64,000 nucleotides of DNA from Aspergillus flavus (taxonomy: Eukaryota; Ascomycota; Eurotiomycetes; Eurotiales; Aspergillaceae): the NCBI RefSeq assembly GCF_009017415.1, contig NC_092409.1:1674001-1738000 (forward strand), written 5' to 3'. Below are positions 46,429-57,467 of this stretch, piece after piece; positions within the stretch are counted from its first letter, which is position 1, and each line of letters opens with the position of its first letter. Both the position numbers and the translations under genes were made by a program. The notes under the pieces were generated by a model, which saw only the letters and a program-made list of their open reading frames with translations, made no database searches and was not told the origin of the DNA.

Positions 46429-47340
46429 AGTCCGCCCCCGAGGAAGCGGACTCTCCTCCTTGTACAAGGCGCCTGTATTCAATGTTGGTCATATATTTGC
46501 GGCATGAGTTCTTTTCAACTTTTCCAGCTCCCGCCTCGTCCTTCGTTTTCCGAATAAAAATTCCATGCATGACCAGGTTACATTCGTGCATAGCCGTCAT
46601 CAAGTAGCTTGGCGCATCGCGCACATCCGTATGGATCGCTTCGAAGCCGCATCCAGCGAACAGACTCGGCAAATCCGACAACCATGTCGATCACAAGCGC
46701 GGGTCTGGGCCTTGGGGTTGTTTACCATGGCAGTCAATGCTTGAGTGCTGACTCCAGATCGTGTTTTTTCCACACGGAAGGAGGTCATATCAACTTCGGA
46801 CCACTGGAGGTAACCGCCAGGCTCTGGTTAGCTGTTATTAATGATCTAGATGCTTAGAAAGATGGATTTATGATACTTAACAGTTTCAATAGCTTTTCTA
46901 GGGTATATTTGATCTCTTCCGCCAGCAATACGAATATGAAATGGCGAAGATGCATTACATCATACCTACCCTCCGTCTCTTTCGGAACATCAGTTTTGTT
47001 ATCCCAGTGGATGAGTTTCATGTTGGGAGGGAGCCATTCTTGCGTAGGGACGGCTTCAAATGAGATGTCGAAGCCGTCCAGTTGTACTGATGGCGGGAGG
47101 CGGCGGCTAAGGTTCTTGAGGACGATACTAAAGGAATACAGTTAGACTTGAAGATGAAAAGATAAAGTGAATCAAACAAGCCCCGTACCAGTTCCAACAT
47201 CCGCGACTCAAGATTCGGGGCCTGTAATGGGATCGACGGGTGTAGAAGGTATTCGTAAAGATCAAACCAGAGGTAATGATGAGTATTGCTAGACTGAGAA
47301 TAACACTCTTGTTTCTCTTGTTGTCCTCTTTGTAGCAACC
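46429..47340 (-). pseudogene. Decayed fungal SAM-methyltransferase (UMTA/LaeA-like family)
   Basis: Family landmarks appear in order on the minus strand but in shifting frames: LYEYLLHPSIPLQAPNL, then VADVGTGTG (SAM motif I), SRRLPPSVQLDGFDISFEA, EWLPPNMKLIHWDNKTDVP, GRYDVMHLRHFIFVL, PGGYLQWSEVDM after a normal intron (donor 46886-region), and DLPSLFAGCGFEAIHTDVRD. Lesions: no in-frame ATG before the first block; a one-base frameshift between APNL and VADV at about 47205; the intron after motif I has a GC rather than GT donor; and a second frameshift near 46690. An intact relative would be about 300-340 residues and act on a secondary metabolite. It sits in gene-poor, AT-rich DNA, consistent with decay. 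Confidence 0.75.
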
Positions 47341-50300
47341 CAATGGCAACTATATATATATGAGCTTTGAGACGCCGGCTATTAGCTCATACACCCCCAC
47401 TAGGCTGGCGTGTCCCCTAGTCGCTGAATCCATTTTATCTATACTATTATTCTACCCAGGGCTAGAGACTGAACGGAGGACCTAGCGTTACTCCACTTCT
47501 TCTGGGTAACAGACACCAATAATTGATATTTAACCGAAGCCGAAGTAGCTTGTCCATTAGACGACATTTACACCGTGCGAGCCATGGGGTAAATCTGATT
47601 TGAGCGAGGCAAAGTGCATGGCACTCCGTCATGTTGTCCTGTGTACATTAGGTTATGGACCTCATGCTCTTTAGTAGGCTCCCTTTCTCTCCTTTCCAGC
47701 GTAACGGTAGACTATCTCTTATAGAGGCACCAGGATTACGTTCCTATCTCTTTTTCATAAGCTCGACCCTATACCAAGCCAAGGTTAGTACATAGTTCTG
47801 GGAAGCTTACTACTAGACACTAAGCATGCCGAGATCGATCGCCGAGCGGGCCCTAGAACACAGTGCACTCAAGGATAAACGAATAGCTGGAGACGATGAG
47901 GCTTCCTAGTTTTTACCATTATGGCTCTAGCGCGTCTGTAGATTCTTCCAGCTTGATAGCAGCATGTCCTCTCTTTAGTCCGACTCAGACAGGCTTCTCT
48001 TCTACAGGATAGTAGCAACCCTGAGTATGCGCTATCGTGATTATAGGATTTCTTTCCGTCGCAATTTGGGTTAAAACATACAACTCCACGCTAAATAGCT
48101 GAGGTAAACTGGGCTCAAAACTGCCGCGAAGTCACAATTACTCAGTAAGGGCAATGTAGGTAGGTTAATTCTCTTGGTCGACACTAGTTCAGCCAACATA
48201 AGATCATAGATGTCGCCAAATCTTCAGGGTGGTGACAGTATTTCTGCGTTCTACACCTTCATCCACGAAGATATGCGAATCATCATGAAAGTGGGAAATC
48301 CAATGGTTCAATAGGAGCTACGCCCATTGAAAGATAATATATGATCTCCGTCTAAAGATAGTAAGATATTAGGTAAATAAAAAGTATAGAAAACTGCATA
48401 GTAAATAGCATACTTTTACGATATACTATTTTATATATATAATGTCAATCCCACTCGACCAAAACAAGCGTTAAGGTCGTGCCTTGAACACCTTATTCCC
48501 AACATATATAATATAGTTTGTACACAGTAATCACATGGTGGTACTAATTTAACCCTTCAGGTACTCCCATGTGCATACGTAGTTGCCCTGCATATGCTGT
48601 ACTTCTTGGCAAGGTATGAGAACCCATAAATAATTCGGTAGAGCAGTCGGTCTCATGATGAACCATGCCTTGTTTTGGGTACGGAGGAGATTAGTAAGGT
48701 TCGAGATAACCCTTTGCAACCACTGAATGACGGTAGAATAGAGGAGAAGATATCAGGATGTCAACGAGAAGGTCCCGCCTCCTTGCTGATGCTGAGGTAT
48801 GATTCTTGACGTCACTTCGGTCCTTAGTGGATTTTGTCCTTCATGGTCACTTTACACCCTGTAAATTATGTACGCACAAAGTGATGGAGGGTTAAATCTC
48901 AATTTTTAATTGTTTTTTATTTTCCTTCCTGCAGGCCCATGGGTTCCATGTAGGCTGTACCTATATATTCATGGGGTCAGGTTTGGACAGACGTTAAGGT
49001 TTTCTGAAACCAAACAGAAATACTTCGTACATCTAATTACATTCAAAGGACAGGCCTTCGTTTACATCAGACAAAGCAAGTCTAAAATCTTTACTCCGTC
49101 TTCACGATGCAATGGACTGATACCGAGTATTTTTATCTTATTATTAAAGGCAGTGAAAAATTTTCCCGCCACCAGTGTTTCGGTCAGCTTCAATGGGTGG
49201 ACCCCTTTCAGGGTCACGACCCTCGACATTGGAGAGTAAGACCCTGCCATTGGACCTCTCAGGTGTCCAAGGGTGTGTTCCTGGTAATCACAATGTATTG
49301 TGGGTGTTATCCGTGTTACCAACCTAAGTAAGCCCTGTACCGTACGTTTATCCCTGCGGTCCATGCCGACCGGGGCGTCAGATAGGCTACCTTTCTAGAA
49401 AGGAAAACAACACATTGATGTGATATATAATTCTTGACTACTTGATCAATGTTTTGTGTTACACCAAAGTAATTATCGCCTGGCTTGAACCAAGTCCTGA
49501 AGTACCTCATTAGACAGGCAAAAAGAGGCCAAGGGACTTCGGCCCCACCGGTCAAGAATCACAAGCAATTATTGGCAGGGAACAAGACACAGAGCCAAGG
49601 TCGGGACCGGGTGTAATACAGCGTAAGATTGGTGATACAGGGCCGAGGGGACCATCGTGACCAATTAAGGGTCAGTCTCCACCGACTAGTTTCAGGGCCC
49701 ACATGTACTAGTTGGGCTACCCTGAAGTTAAAGGGTCCAGTCATTGGGCAAAGTAAAAAGTATGTACCGAATCCCAGTGTCCCGAGTGCTCCGTTGGCGT
49801 TTATTCTTAGGAATTAGAGGCATGAACGCAGTGGATGAATGACTACTACAGAATCTGTTCCCTTTTGATCCACTGGCATTCGTGCCTTGGCCAGGACTAT
49901 GAAGAAGATGGCAGCGAGACAATGACATGGGATGGACACCAGTTGCCATGATTCATGCGGTGGGTTTTTGTTCAATATTTTGATGTTGATCATTATTATT
50001 ACGTCGTTGCCTGTTATAAAACAACGAACCAAACAGGTCAAACAGGGCGATTGATTCTATTCTAAGTAAGACAGGCCAGACAGACTAAACCTCAGGCTCC
50101 TCTCGGCCCCCCCCCTTTCCCACTCCTGTCCATTCTTCCTTTCTCCGTCGCCTCCTCGCCTCCTGCTATTTCTTGTTTCTTATTCTTCCCTATCACTTCC
50201 TTCCCTCGTTACATACCTCTTTGGATACTTTTTTTTTTTTTTTTTATTTCCCGCAATTCCATTCCACGGCTCAGTGTTTCAGCCGTCAGTCACTCGTTGT

Positions 50301-50481
50301 AGTATATATACTCTTCTAGACTTTCTCAATCCACTCCGCGATTGTTATTTCATTAATTCGACCTGATATCACTGGGTCTGCAGATCAAGTTGATCAATCC
50401 CTCGTTGTCTTCCGCTGCAGATCATTAACTGTCGTCGCTGCGGCTGGTATACGTTTGAACGACTGTCAATAGATTCTCATC
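47341..50481. other. 3.1-kb AT-rich, gene-poor region
   Basis: No supportable gene. 47640-48560 is rich in TA dinucleotides and stop codons, with very AT-rich sequence at 48350-48450, as in decayed or RIP-mutated DNA. The last 400 bases (50080-50480) are strongly CT-rich with a 23-base T tract near 50230-50250, typical of the promoter and 5' leader of a highly expressed gene, here the glucanosyltransferase. Confidence 0.5.
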
Positions 50482-52308
50482 ATGAAGGCCGCATTTGCTC
50501 TTGCCGGGGCTTCGCTCGTGGGCAGCGTCCTGGCGACCTTGCCTGCCATCGAGTCGAAGGTAGTCATCAGGTGTTGCGCTTGTCGCGGTCGCATTCATGG
50601 CTAACTTGGGAAATTCTGCCTTAGGGGAACAAACTCTTCTATTCCAACAATGGCACTGAATTGTAAGTGGAAAACCCCTGGCGCTCAAAGCATCGGTGAG
50701 ATGGCGGAACTAATATGATATTAGCTTCATCCGTGGTGTTGCCTATCAGCGTATGTTCCATGCCGGAAAATCTTGAGTCGAGGTAATTGGACTGGGAACT
50801 AATGTTGATCTATAGAGGAATATTCTTCCAATGGCACCAGCAGCTCCAGCACAGGCTACGGTAACGAATCCAACGGCGACTACACCGACCCTCTGTCCGA
50901 CCCCAAGAAGTGCGAGCGTGATATCCCTTACCTGAAGGAACTGCGGACCAACGTCATCCGTACCTATGCCGTTGACCCCAAGGCCGACCACACTGAGTGC
51001 ATGAAGATGCTTGACGACGCCGGCATCTACCTTATCACCGATCTGTCCTCCCCTTCGGAGTCGATCAACCGTAACGACCCCAAGTGGGACGTGGACCTGT
51101 ACTCCCGCTACACTAGCGTTGTCGATGCCTTCGCCAACTACACCAATGTTATTGGTTTCTTTGCCGGTAACGAGGTCGCCAACGACAAGAACAATACCAA
51201 CTCTATTGCGTTCGTCAAGGGCGCTGTTCGTGACATGAAGAAGTATATCAAGGCCAAGAAGTACCGTGAATCCCTGCTCATCGGTTACGCCACCGACGAT
51301 GACGCTAGCATCCGTGATGACCTGAAGAACTACCTCGTTTGCGGTGAGAGCGATGCCATGATCGACATGTTCGGTTACAACATCTACGAATGGTGCGGCG
51401 ATTCGTCCTTCGAGACCTCTGGTTACAAGGAGCGCACTGAGGAATTCAAGGATTTCCCTGTTCCGGCATTCTTCTCCGAGTATGGATGCAACGACCCTAA
51501 ACCTCGCAAGTTCACCGATACCCCTGTCCTGTACGGCCCCAAGATGAACAACGTCTGGAGCGGTGGTATCGTCTACATGTACTTCCAGGAGGCCAACGAC
51601 TATGGATTGGTGAAGGTCGATGGTGACAGCGTCAAGACTCGCGATGACTTCTCTAACCTCTCTGAGCAAATCCAGAAGGCCACTGCCACTGGCGTCAACA
51701 GCGCCAGCTACACTGCCCCTGCTGCTGCTACCGCATCCTGCCCTGCGGTTGGCAAGGACTGGGAAGCTACCAGTGAACTCCCTCCTTCTCCTAACCCGGA
51801 TCTGTGCTCCTGCATGGTTGATTCCTTGTCTTGCGTCGTTAAGGACTCCGTCAAGGAAGACGACTACGAGGACCTGTTTAACTACATCTGCGCCAAGGAT
51901 GGAATGTGCGATGGTATCCAGAAGGACGGCACCAAGGGCAAGTACGGAGCGTACAGTGTCTGCTCTCCCAAGCAGCAGCTCTCCTTCGTCATGAACCAGT
52001 GGTACGAGAAGAGCTCCAACAAAGACCAAGCCTGTGACTTCAATGGTTCGGGCCACACCCAGAGCGCCTCCAAGAGCGATGGCCAGTGCTCTGACCTGCT
52101 GAAGCAGGCCGGCAGCGCTGGTACTGGCAGTGTCACCGCTTCTCCCACTGCCGGAAGTGCCGCCGCTGGCAGCACCTCCTCTTCCACCTCCAGCGCCGAC
52201 AGCGCTGCCGGTGCCGTGAGCCCAATGGCGGTCAAGGTTGGCGGCTGGCAGTTCGGAGCTTACATCATGACTGCCTTTGTTGCCGGTGCTGGAATGCTCC
52301 TGCTGTAA
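50482..52308 (+). CDS. GPI-anchored beta-1,3-glucanosyltransferase, GH72 with CBM43, 544 aa
   Basis: Cell-wall enzyme of the Gel/Gas family that cuts and re-joins beta-1,3-glucan at the plasma membrane/wall surface. Exons: 50482-50559, 50625-50662, 50725-50750, 50816-52308. The signal peptide is residues 1-18 ([18 protein letters not shown]). The GH72 domain carries the acid/base Glu in [11 protein letters not shown] and the nucleophile Glu in [11 protein letters not shown] cysteine-rich CBM43 (X8) domain follows (about 370-460), including [25 protein letters not shown] and [18 protein letters not shown]. The C-terminus is Ser/Ala/Thr-rich with a final hydrophobic segment ([18 protein letters not shown]), a GPI signal. 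The CBM43 places it in the GH72+ subgroup with Gas1 and Gel4-like proteins. Codon use is strongly biased, suggesting high expression. Confidence 0.95.
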
Positions 52309-52832
52309 AGTAGTAACATGTATGGGCTCAAGAATGTTAGCAGAATAGTGAAATGTGGCTGGGGGGTGATTTCGTTCGTTGGAGTGTATTTATCCATGTG
52401 ATTTTTGGAATCTTAAGACGTACATACTTTAGCCAATAACTCAATCGTTCATTCTTTCGAATATACCTTGTTATGTCCATTGCCTATTTAATCAGTGTAA
52501 CTGTATACTATATACTCCGTCCGTAGGTATTGAAGTGCGTCGAGTAACGTCTGATGTCGGCTACCTCTGCCGACTCGGTGTTGTACTCCGAACGTCGACA
52601 GTAGCGGTGTCCCTTATCTCGGCCACACAAACGGCATGCCGACCCATAGCGGAAAATAATCCGGATCTACATGTATTTATAGTTGTTAACTGTCCAGTAA
52701 CTCTGTTCTGTAGTTATTCAGGCATTCTATCCATTCTTATTTGTTCTAATTTTGGCCTAACTTTGGATTACCGTGAGATTTTCGCATATACCGAGCAACG
52801 GTTAAGATCGAACCCTAATTCCATGGCCGGCC
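52309..52832. other. Intergenic region between GH72 and MFS genes
   Basis: 3' flank of the glucanosyltransferase and promoter of the transporter. No gene seen other than the short upstream frame noted next. Confidence 0.5.
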
Positions 52833-52852
52833 ATGGGTCAACCCGATCTTGA
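52823..52852 (+). promoter_or_regulatory. Overlapping upstream ORF of the MFS gene
   Basis: ATG 52823 opens a nine-codon frame (MAGHGSTRS) ending at 52852, and the transporter's own ATG at 52833 lies inside it in another frame. Ribosomes starting at 52823 would bypass the main start, so this may dampen translation if it is in the mRNA. Confidence 0.45.
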
Positions 52853-54590
52853 ATCTCAAACCCCCAAAACTATAGACGGGGCCACGAAAGAGAAGGAAGA
52901 GAAAGGCAGCAAAGTTGAAAAGGGTTACGGTCTTCCTTTGTGGCGGAAATGTATCATCCTCTTCGTCGTCAGTTGGATGACTCTTGCCGTTACCTTCTCG
53001 AGCACATCTCTTCTTCCTGCAACCCCCGAGATCGCCGAGGAGTTCAACACCACCACTGAGACCCTCAACATCACCAATGCCGGCGTTTTGCTGGCTATGG
53101 GCTTCTCGTCGCTTATCTGGGGTCCCTTGAATAATCTGATCGGAAGAAGGCTCTCGTATAACATTGCGATCTTCATGCTCTGTGTGTGTTCGGCAGCGAC
53201 GGGGGCTGCAGTAGACTTGAAGATGTTTACGGCTTTTCGAGTGTTGAGCGGTTTGACGGGGACGTCATTCATGGTATCGGGACAGACCATTCTGGCGGAC
53301 ATTTTCGAACCGGTACTTTTTCGCTACCTTTCTCTATGCTCCTGTGTACTAGTCAGTTAAGTACTAATAATGGCCGATAGGTTGTCCGTGGTACAGCCGT
53401 GGGATTCTTTATGGCTGGATCTGTCTCCGGTCCTGCAATTGGGCCCTGTATCGGAGGCCTCATCGTCACCTTCTCCAGCTGGCGCAATATCTACTGGCTC
53501 CAAGTCGGCATGACAGGATTCGGCCTGGTTCTAGCCATTCTCTTCGTCCCCGAAATCAAACAGGAATCCAAAGAGGAACCCGAAGAAAAAGAGAAGAGGA
53601 CAGTACTTTCCGCCCTACGCCTCTTCAATCCCCTCCGAATCTTCAGACAATGGGTCTATCCCAACGTCTTCTTCTCCGTAAGCCCTCCTTCCACTAACTA
53701 AAACTACACCAGACCTCATCAACTAACAATACCTCCCCAAAAAGGACCTAACCTGCGGTCTCCTCGCCACATTCCAATACTCGCTCCTCACATCCGCCCG
53801 CTCAATCTTCAATCCCCGCTTCCACCTCACAACAGCACTCATCTCCGGCCTCTTCTACCTCGCCCCAGGAGCTGGCTTCCTGATCGGCAGCATCATCGGC
53901 GGCAAACTCTCCGACCGTACCGTCCGCAAGTACATCGTCCGTCGCGGCTTCCGATTGCCCCAGGATCGCCTCAACTCCGGCCTCGTCACCCTGTTCGCCG
54001 TGCTACCCGTTTCGGCGCTGATCTACGGCTGGACCCTGCAGGAGGAGAAGGGTGGTATGGTCGTGCCGATTTTGGCGGCGTTTTTTGCAGGTTGGGGGCT
54101 TATGGGCAGTTTTAATACTTTGAACACTTATGTTGCTGGTGAGTTTTTCCATCCATCCATCCATCCATCTATCTTTCTTTCTTTCTTTCTTTTGTTTCCT
54201 GTCACGTGTGCAAAGGCGTGGAATGGTTGCTAATAATGATACAGAGGCTCTGCCGCATAAGCGCTCCGAAGTCATCGCTGGAAAGTATATCATCCAGTAT
54301 ATCTTTTCGGCGGGGAGTAGTGCGCTTGTGGTGCCGATTATTAATGCCATTGGGGTTGGGTGGACTTTTACCATTTGTATGTTTGACCTTCTTCTTCTTC
54401 TTCTTCTTCTTCTTCTTCTTCTTCTTCTTTTTTGTTTGTTACGGGAGGTTATATGTGACTGACTAATTGTGTAGGTGTGATCTTTTCCATCATCGGTGGT
54501 CTGTTAACGATGGCTACCGCGCGATGGGGTCTGGATATGCAACAATGGGTGGAGAGGAAGTTCCGCATTCATGATAAACCAGGGTTTTGA
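52833..54590 (+). CDS. MFS transporter, DHA1 (drug:H+ antiporter) type, 472 aa
   Basis: Plasma-membrane exporter. Exons: 52833-53312, 53381-53677, 53745-54138, 54245-54376, 54475-54590; phases close. A hydrophilic N-terminus (about 35 residues) leads into TM1 ([20 protein letters not shown]). The cytoplasmic-loop signature is [15 protein letters not shown], then [20 protein letters not shown] and [17 protein letters not shown] (motif C, antiporter). The second half has [14 protein letters not shown] and [20 protein letters not shown]. About 12 hydrophobic segments are seen. Introns 3 and 4 contain microsatellites. It lies tail-to-tail with TF4. Substrate unknown; members export drugs, polyamines or metabolites. 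Confidence 0.9.
54388..54429 (+). repeat. (CTT)n microsatellite in an intron of the MFS gene
   Basis: About 14 CTT units just after the 5' splice site of intron 4. A second low-complexity run (CATC then TTTC units) lies in intron 3 at about 54149-54191. Confidence 0.9.
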
Positions 54591-54729
54591 TTCGATTTGA
54601 TCTTATGATTATGGGTATGGGTATGGATATGGTTATGGTTACGACAAAGCATTTTCTTATAGACATTAGAGATGAGATAGATCTAAAAGTATAGAGATAA
54701 ACTTAATAGACTGATGAATTGTTTTTTCT

Positions 54730-57117
54730 TTATAATCCATGGCACGTGTACAGATTCTCGTCGTTCATGAATGTATCCACTGGATGTAACAATCCCAGAT
54801 CAAAGTCGGATTGAGCCAGGAAGTCCTGCATCGTTGGTTCCAGGAACGCCATTGCCGTTGTTATCCCCCCTGCTGTCGTTGGGAATGTAAAGTTTCCTGG
54901 CGATATGGTGGTGTTACTACTTTGAGCAGGGCCATACCCCGGATTATGGCTGATCAGATCGGCCCCCGCTGTTGTGAGTAGGGAGGGAACGGGGACAGTC
55001 GTGGCAGGGGTAACTGCCGAAGCTGTCGGGGGTAAGGTGGATGGAGGTATCATTGGACCTGAACCTGATGCGGTGATGTTTGGTTGACCAGCGGTTGAGT
55101 TTGATTTAGGGTCCTTTGATTTACGCAGGTCGAGACACTGTTTCACTTGTTCTAGGTTGTGGTAGAACTCTGATGCCGCTAGGTTCCCGTTCTCGCTCAT
55201 GGACCGGAGCACTTCTAGACCGGATTCGAAGGCTCCCAGGTCGGATGGACTGCCGATTGGGAGGAAGCTGGACATTGCGAGTACGAGCGCCGAGGAGAAG
55301 AGATAGTGCGCGTGGAAATAGCCGAATACTGGGAGGGAGCCGTTGATCCATTTTGTCAGGATGAGGGAGTGCGAGTGGCGGGCGGCATGGATGCAGGCTT
55401 CACCGAGGGTCAAGACGGGTTGAGAGATGCTTTCGTGGTTGGGGTTTGGGGAGTTGGTTTCGTTGAGCTTCATGAGGAGGTGGAGGAGCGTTGGACGGGT
55501 GGTTAATATAACGCACTGTTTTCGCTGGTTAAAAGAGGTGACGTGGACATACAGAATGAGCCAAGACATACCTGGTTGAAGGAAAGATGTAAAGAGCTGA
55601 TATGTTTCATATAAGTCCCCGGATCGTCGTCGTTAAGTCGAAGATGTTCCGGTAGCGTTTCCACCCAGTTTTTCAACGCCTTCAGTAGTTTCTGCACCCG
55701 TTGTAGAAATGTCTCGCTATACTTTCGTCGACTGTATAGCTTTGCAATGGTCTCGCCCACGATTCGAGCTAGTTTAACATTAGCTGTCAGATATTCCGTA
55801 TCTGTGAATTGCTCCTCGTGCAGCGTTGCCGGACTGATATTGGAGGGCATGTCCAAGTGGATGTCATCGTCAGGGATCTGTGAAGGATGGCCCATCTTAG
55901 ATCCCCACATGCGATCAAAGATGTATATCGTCCACCATATCCGGATACGGTGTTGACGCTCCACGGGGTCGATTAGCTGCGACTCGGGAATATTGTGGTT
56001 CAGTCCAATCGACAGCCCCAACCGCAAGGCAGTCCCGATCAACACCAAGGCCGAATGACGTCGGTTAAGGTAATAAGAGAACAAGGACTGGTTTCTTAGC
56101 TGATTTACTGCTTGCGGGGAGAGGACACTTACCAATAGCAATAGGGTCTCTAGATGTGTGATACTTGTTCTTTCAGGCAAAACCTGCCCCAAGCTCAAGG
56201 CGCGCGCAAAGTACGAGGTCCCCGGCACTCTGGACCCAGATAAGGGCTCAGCTCTCATCGAGTAAGCTTCCCCGAACGCGAAAAGAGCAAAGAACTTGCA
56301 TTGATTGACAGTGCAGTCAAAGTCGCCCGTTCGATATATCTCCTCGAGTTTCTCCAACGTCGACTTGCGAAGGACTAAATGATATATAGAGCCGACCTGA
56401 CGTAACGCTATCTTTACCAGCAATCGAGCCTGCTGGAAACTGGGCCATTGGACATTGGTAGCATTGGCCTCTGCGATCTGCTCTTCCTTGACATACTGTG
56501 TCCGAGGGATATGAGGCAAGGCATTGTTGCCCGTCAGAAACCGACGAAAGCGTGTCGCAAACGCTGTACAGGCCGCCTCTCCTACGAAAAGTGGAGGTGC
56601 AGATGGATCGTAGCGGTGAAACCATGCACGGTCGCCAATTAGGGGATTGCGCACACTGGTATTGCTCTCATCCGGCGCGTCTGCTGGTGGCACCGGCTCT
56701 GGCTCGGCGTCATGGTCCGCTTCGGTCGCGTTGGCCGAGGATGCCGACTGTTCTTTCAGGCGTTGGTTTTCCGATTCAAGAAAATTCAAATAACTTGGCA
56801 TGTAAGCTCTGATGCCCGATAAGATCGTGAGATGGTGAGTCATACTTCTCGCTCACTTTGACCTGTCGATCCCTTGGTGTGTACTCGCATTTGTCCGCAC
56901 ACCCAACCTGCCGACATTTGGAGCACGGCTGGTCTCCGGAGCATTTGATTTTATGGTCATGACAGCGTTGACAACTGTAGTTGGATTAAGGTGCGATGAG
57001 TTTCGATCGCCAGTTGAACCAAAATCCAGGGTAGCGGGTCACGTACGCAACAATCTTCCTTCGTTTGGACGGGCTGCTGGCCTGATCGGTGGATCTGCTC
57101 TGTCTTCTGCGATTCAT
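54730..57117 (-). CDS. Zn2Cys6 transcription factor (TF4), about 740 aa, 4 or 5 exons
   Basis: Exons 57117-57047, 56974-56846, 56808-55572, 55515-54730; phases close. The zinc cluster is C25, C28, C35, C41, C44, C53 (IVACQRCHDHKIKCSG), followed by a linker and the coiled segment LNFLESENQRLKEQ. The regulatory domain includes HRIRIWWTIYIFDRMWGSKM and IGLNHNIPESQ. The C-terminus is rich in Pro, Ser and Thr with an acidic end (about the last 130 residues), a probable activation region. A 45-nt stretch beginning GTAAGT within exon 3 (after LETLLLL) may be an in-frame intron; removing it restores the family consensus and shortens the protein by 15 residues. It is convergent with the MFS gene, so co-regulation is possible but not shown. 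Confidence 0.88.
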
Positions 57118-57467
57118 GGCATGGAATTGGCTGTCCTGGATTGAAGATAAGCACTGACCCTACCTATCTATCCACTTGAGCTGTTGGCAAAACGTTGGTT
57201 GGAGTTTGCTATTTTCGGGTGCATCGACCGTCGGTTGTCGGCGTTCTTTTCCTTTCGCCGAACGGAGTTCTCGGTCCTCTCCGGAGCCTTCAAACCCTAC
57301 CCTGGTAATAATTACGCCCAGATTAATGTCTGGTGTATGTACATTGATTTACACAACTACTGTCGCCCAAAATTATTTACAATCCAGTCAAACCGGTGCT
57401 CCGTTCCCGGTTGTTCAGCCCAAAATTCAAACAGATCATGATTCATGATCACGCAAATTGCTGCCCG
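57118..57467. promoter_or_regulatory. Promoter of TF4 / 3' flank of TF5
   Basis: A CGG-N6-CCG site (CGGTCCTCTCCG, 57272-57283) lies about 155 nt upstream of the TF4 ATG. Small plus-strand frames at 57176-57448 show no motif. Confidence 0.45.

Noticed and set aside
48630..48720. tRNA-like words (GGTAGAGCAGTCGGTCTCATGATG)
   Set aside because: The D-arm/anticodon-like segment is not followed by a T-arm or acceptor stem complementary to its start, so it is not a tRNA.
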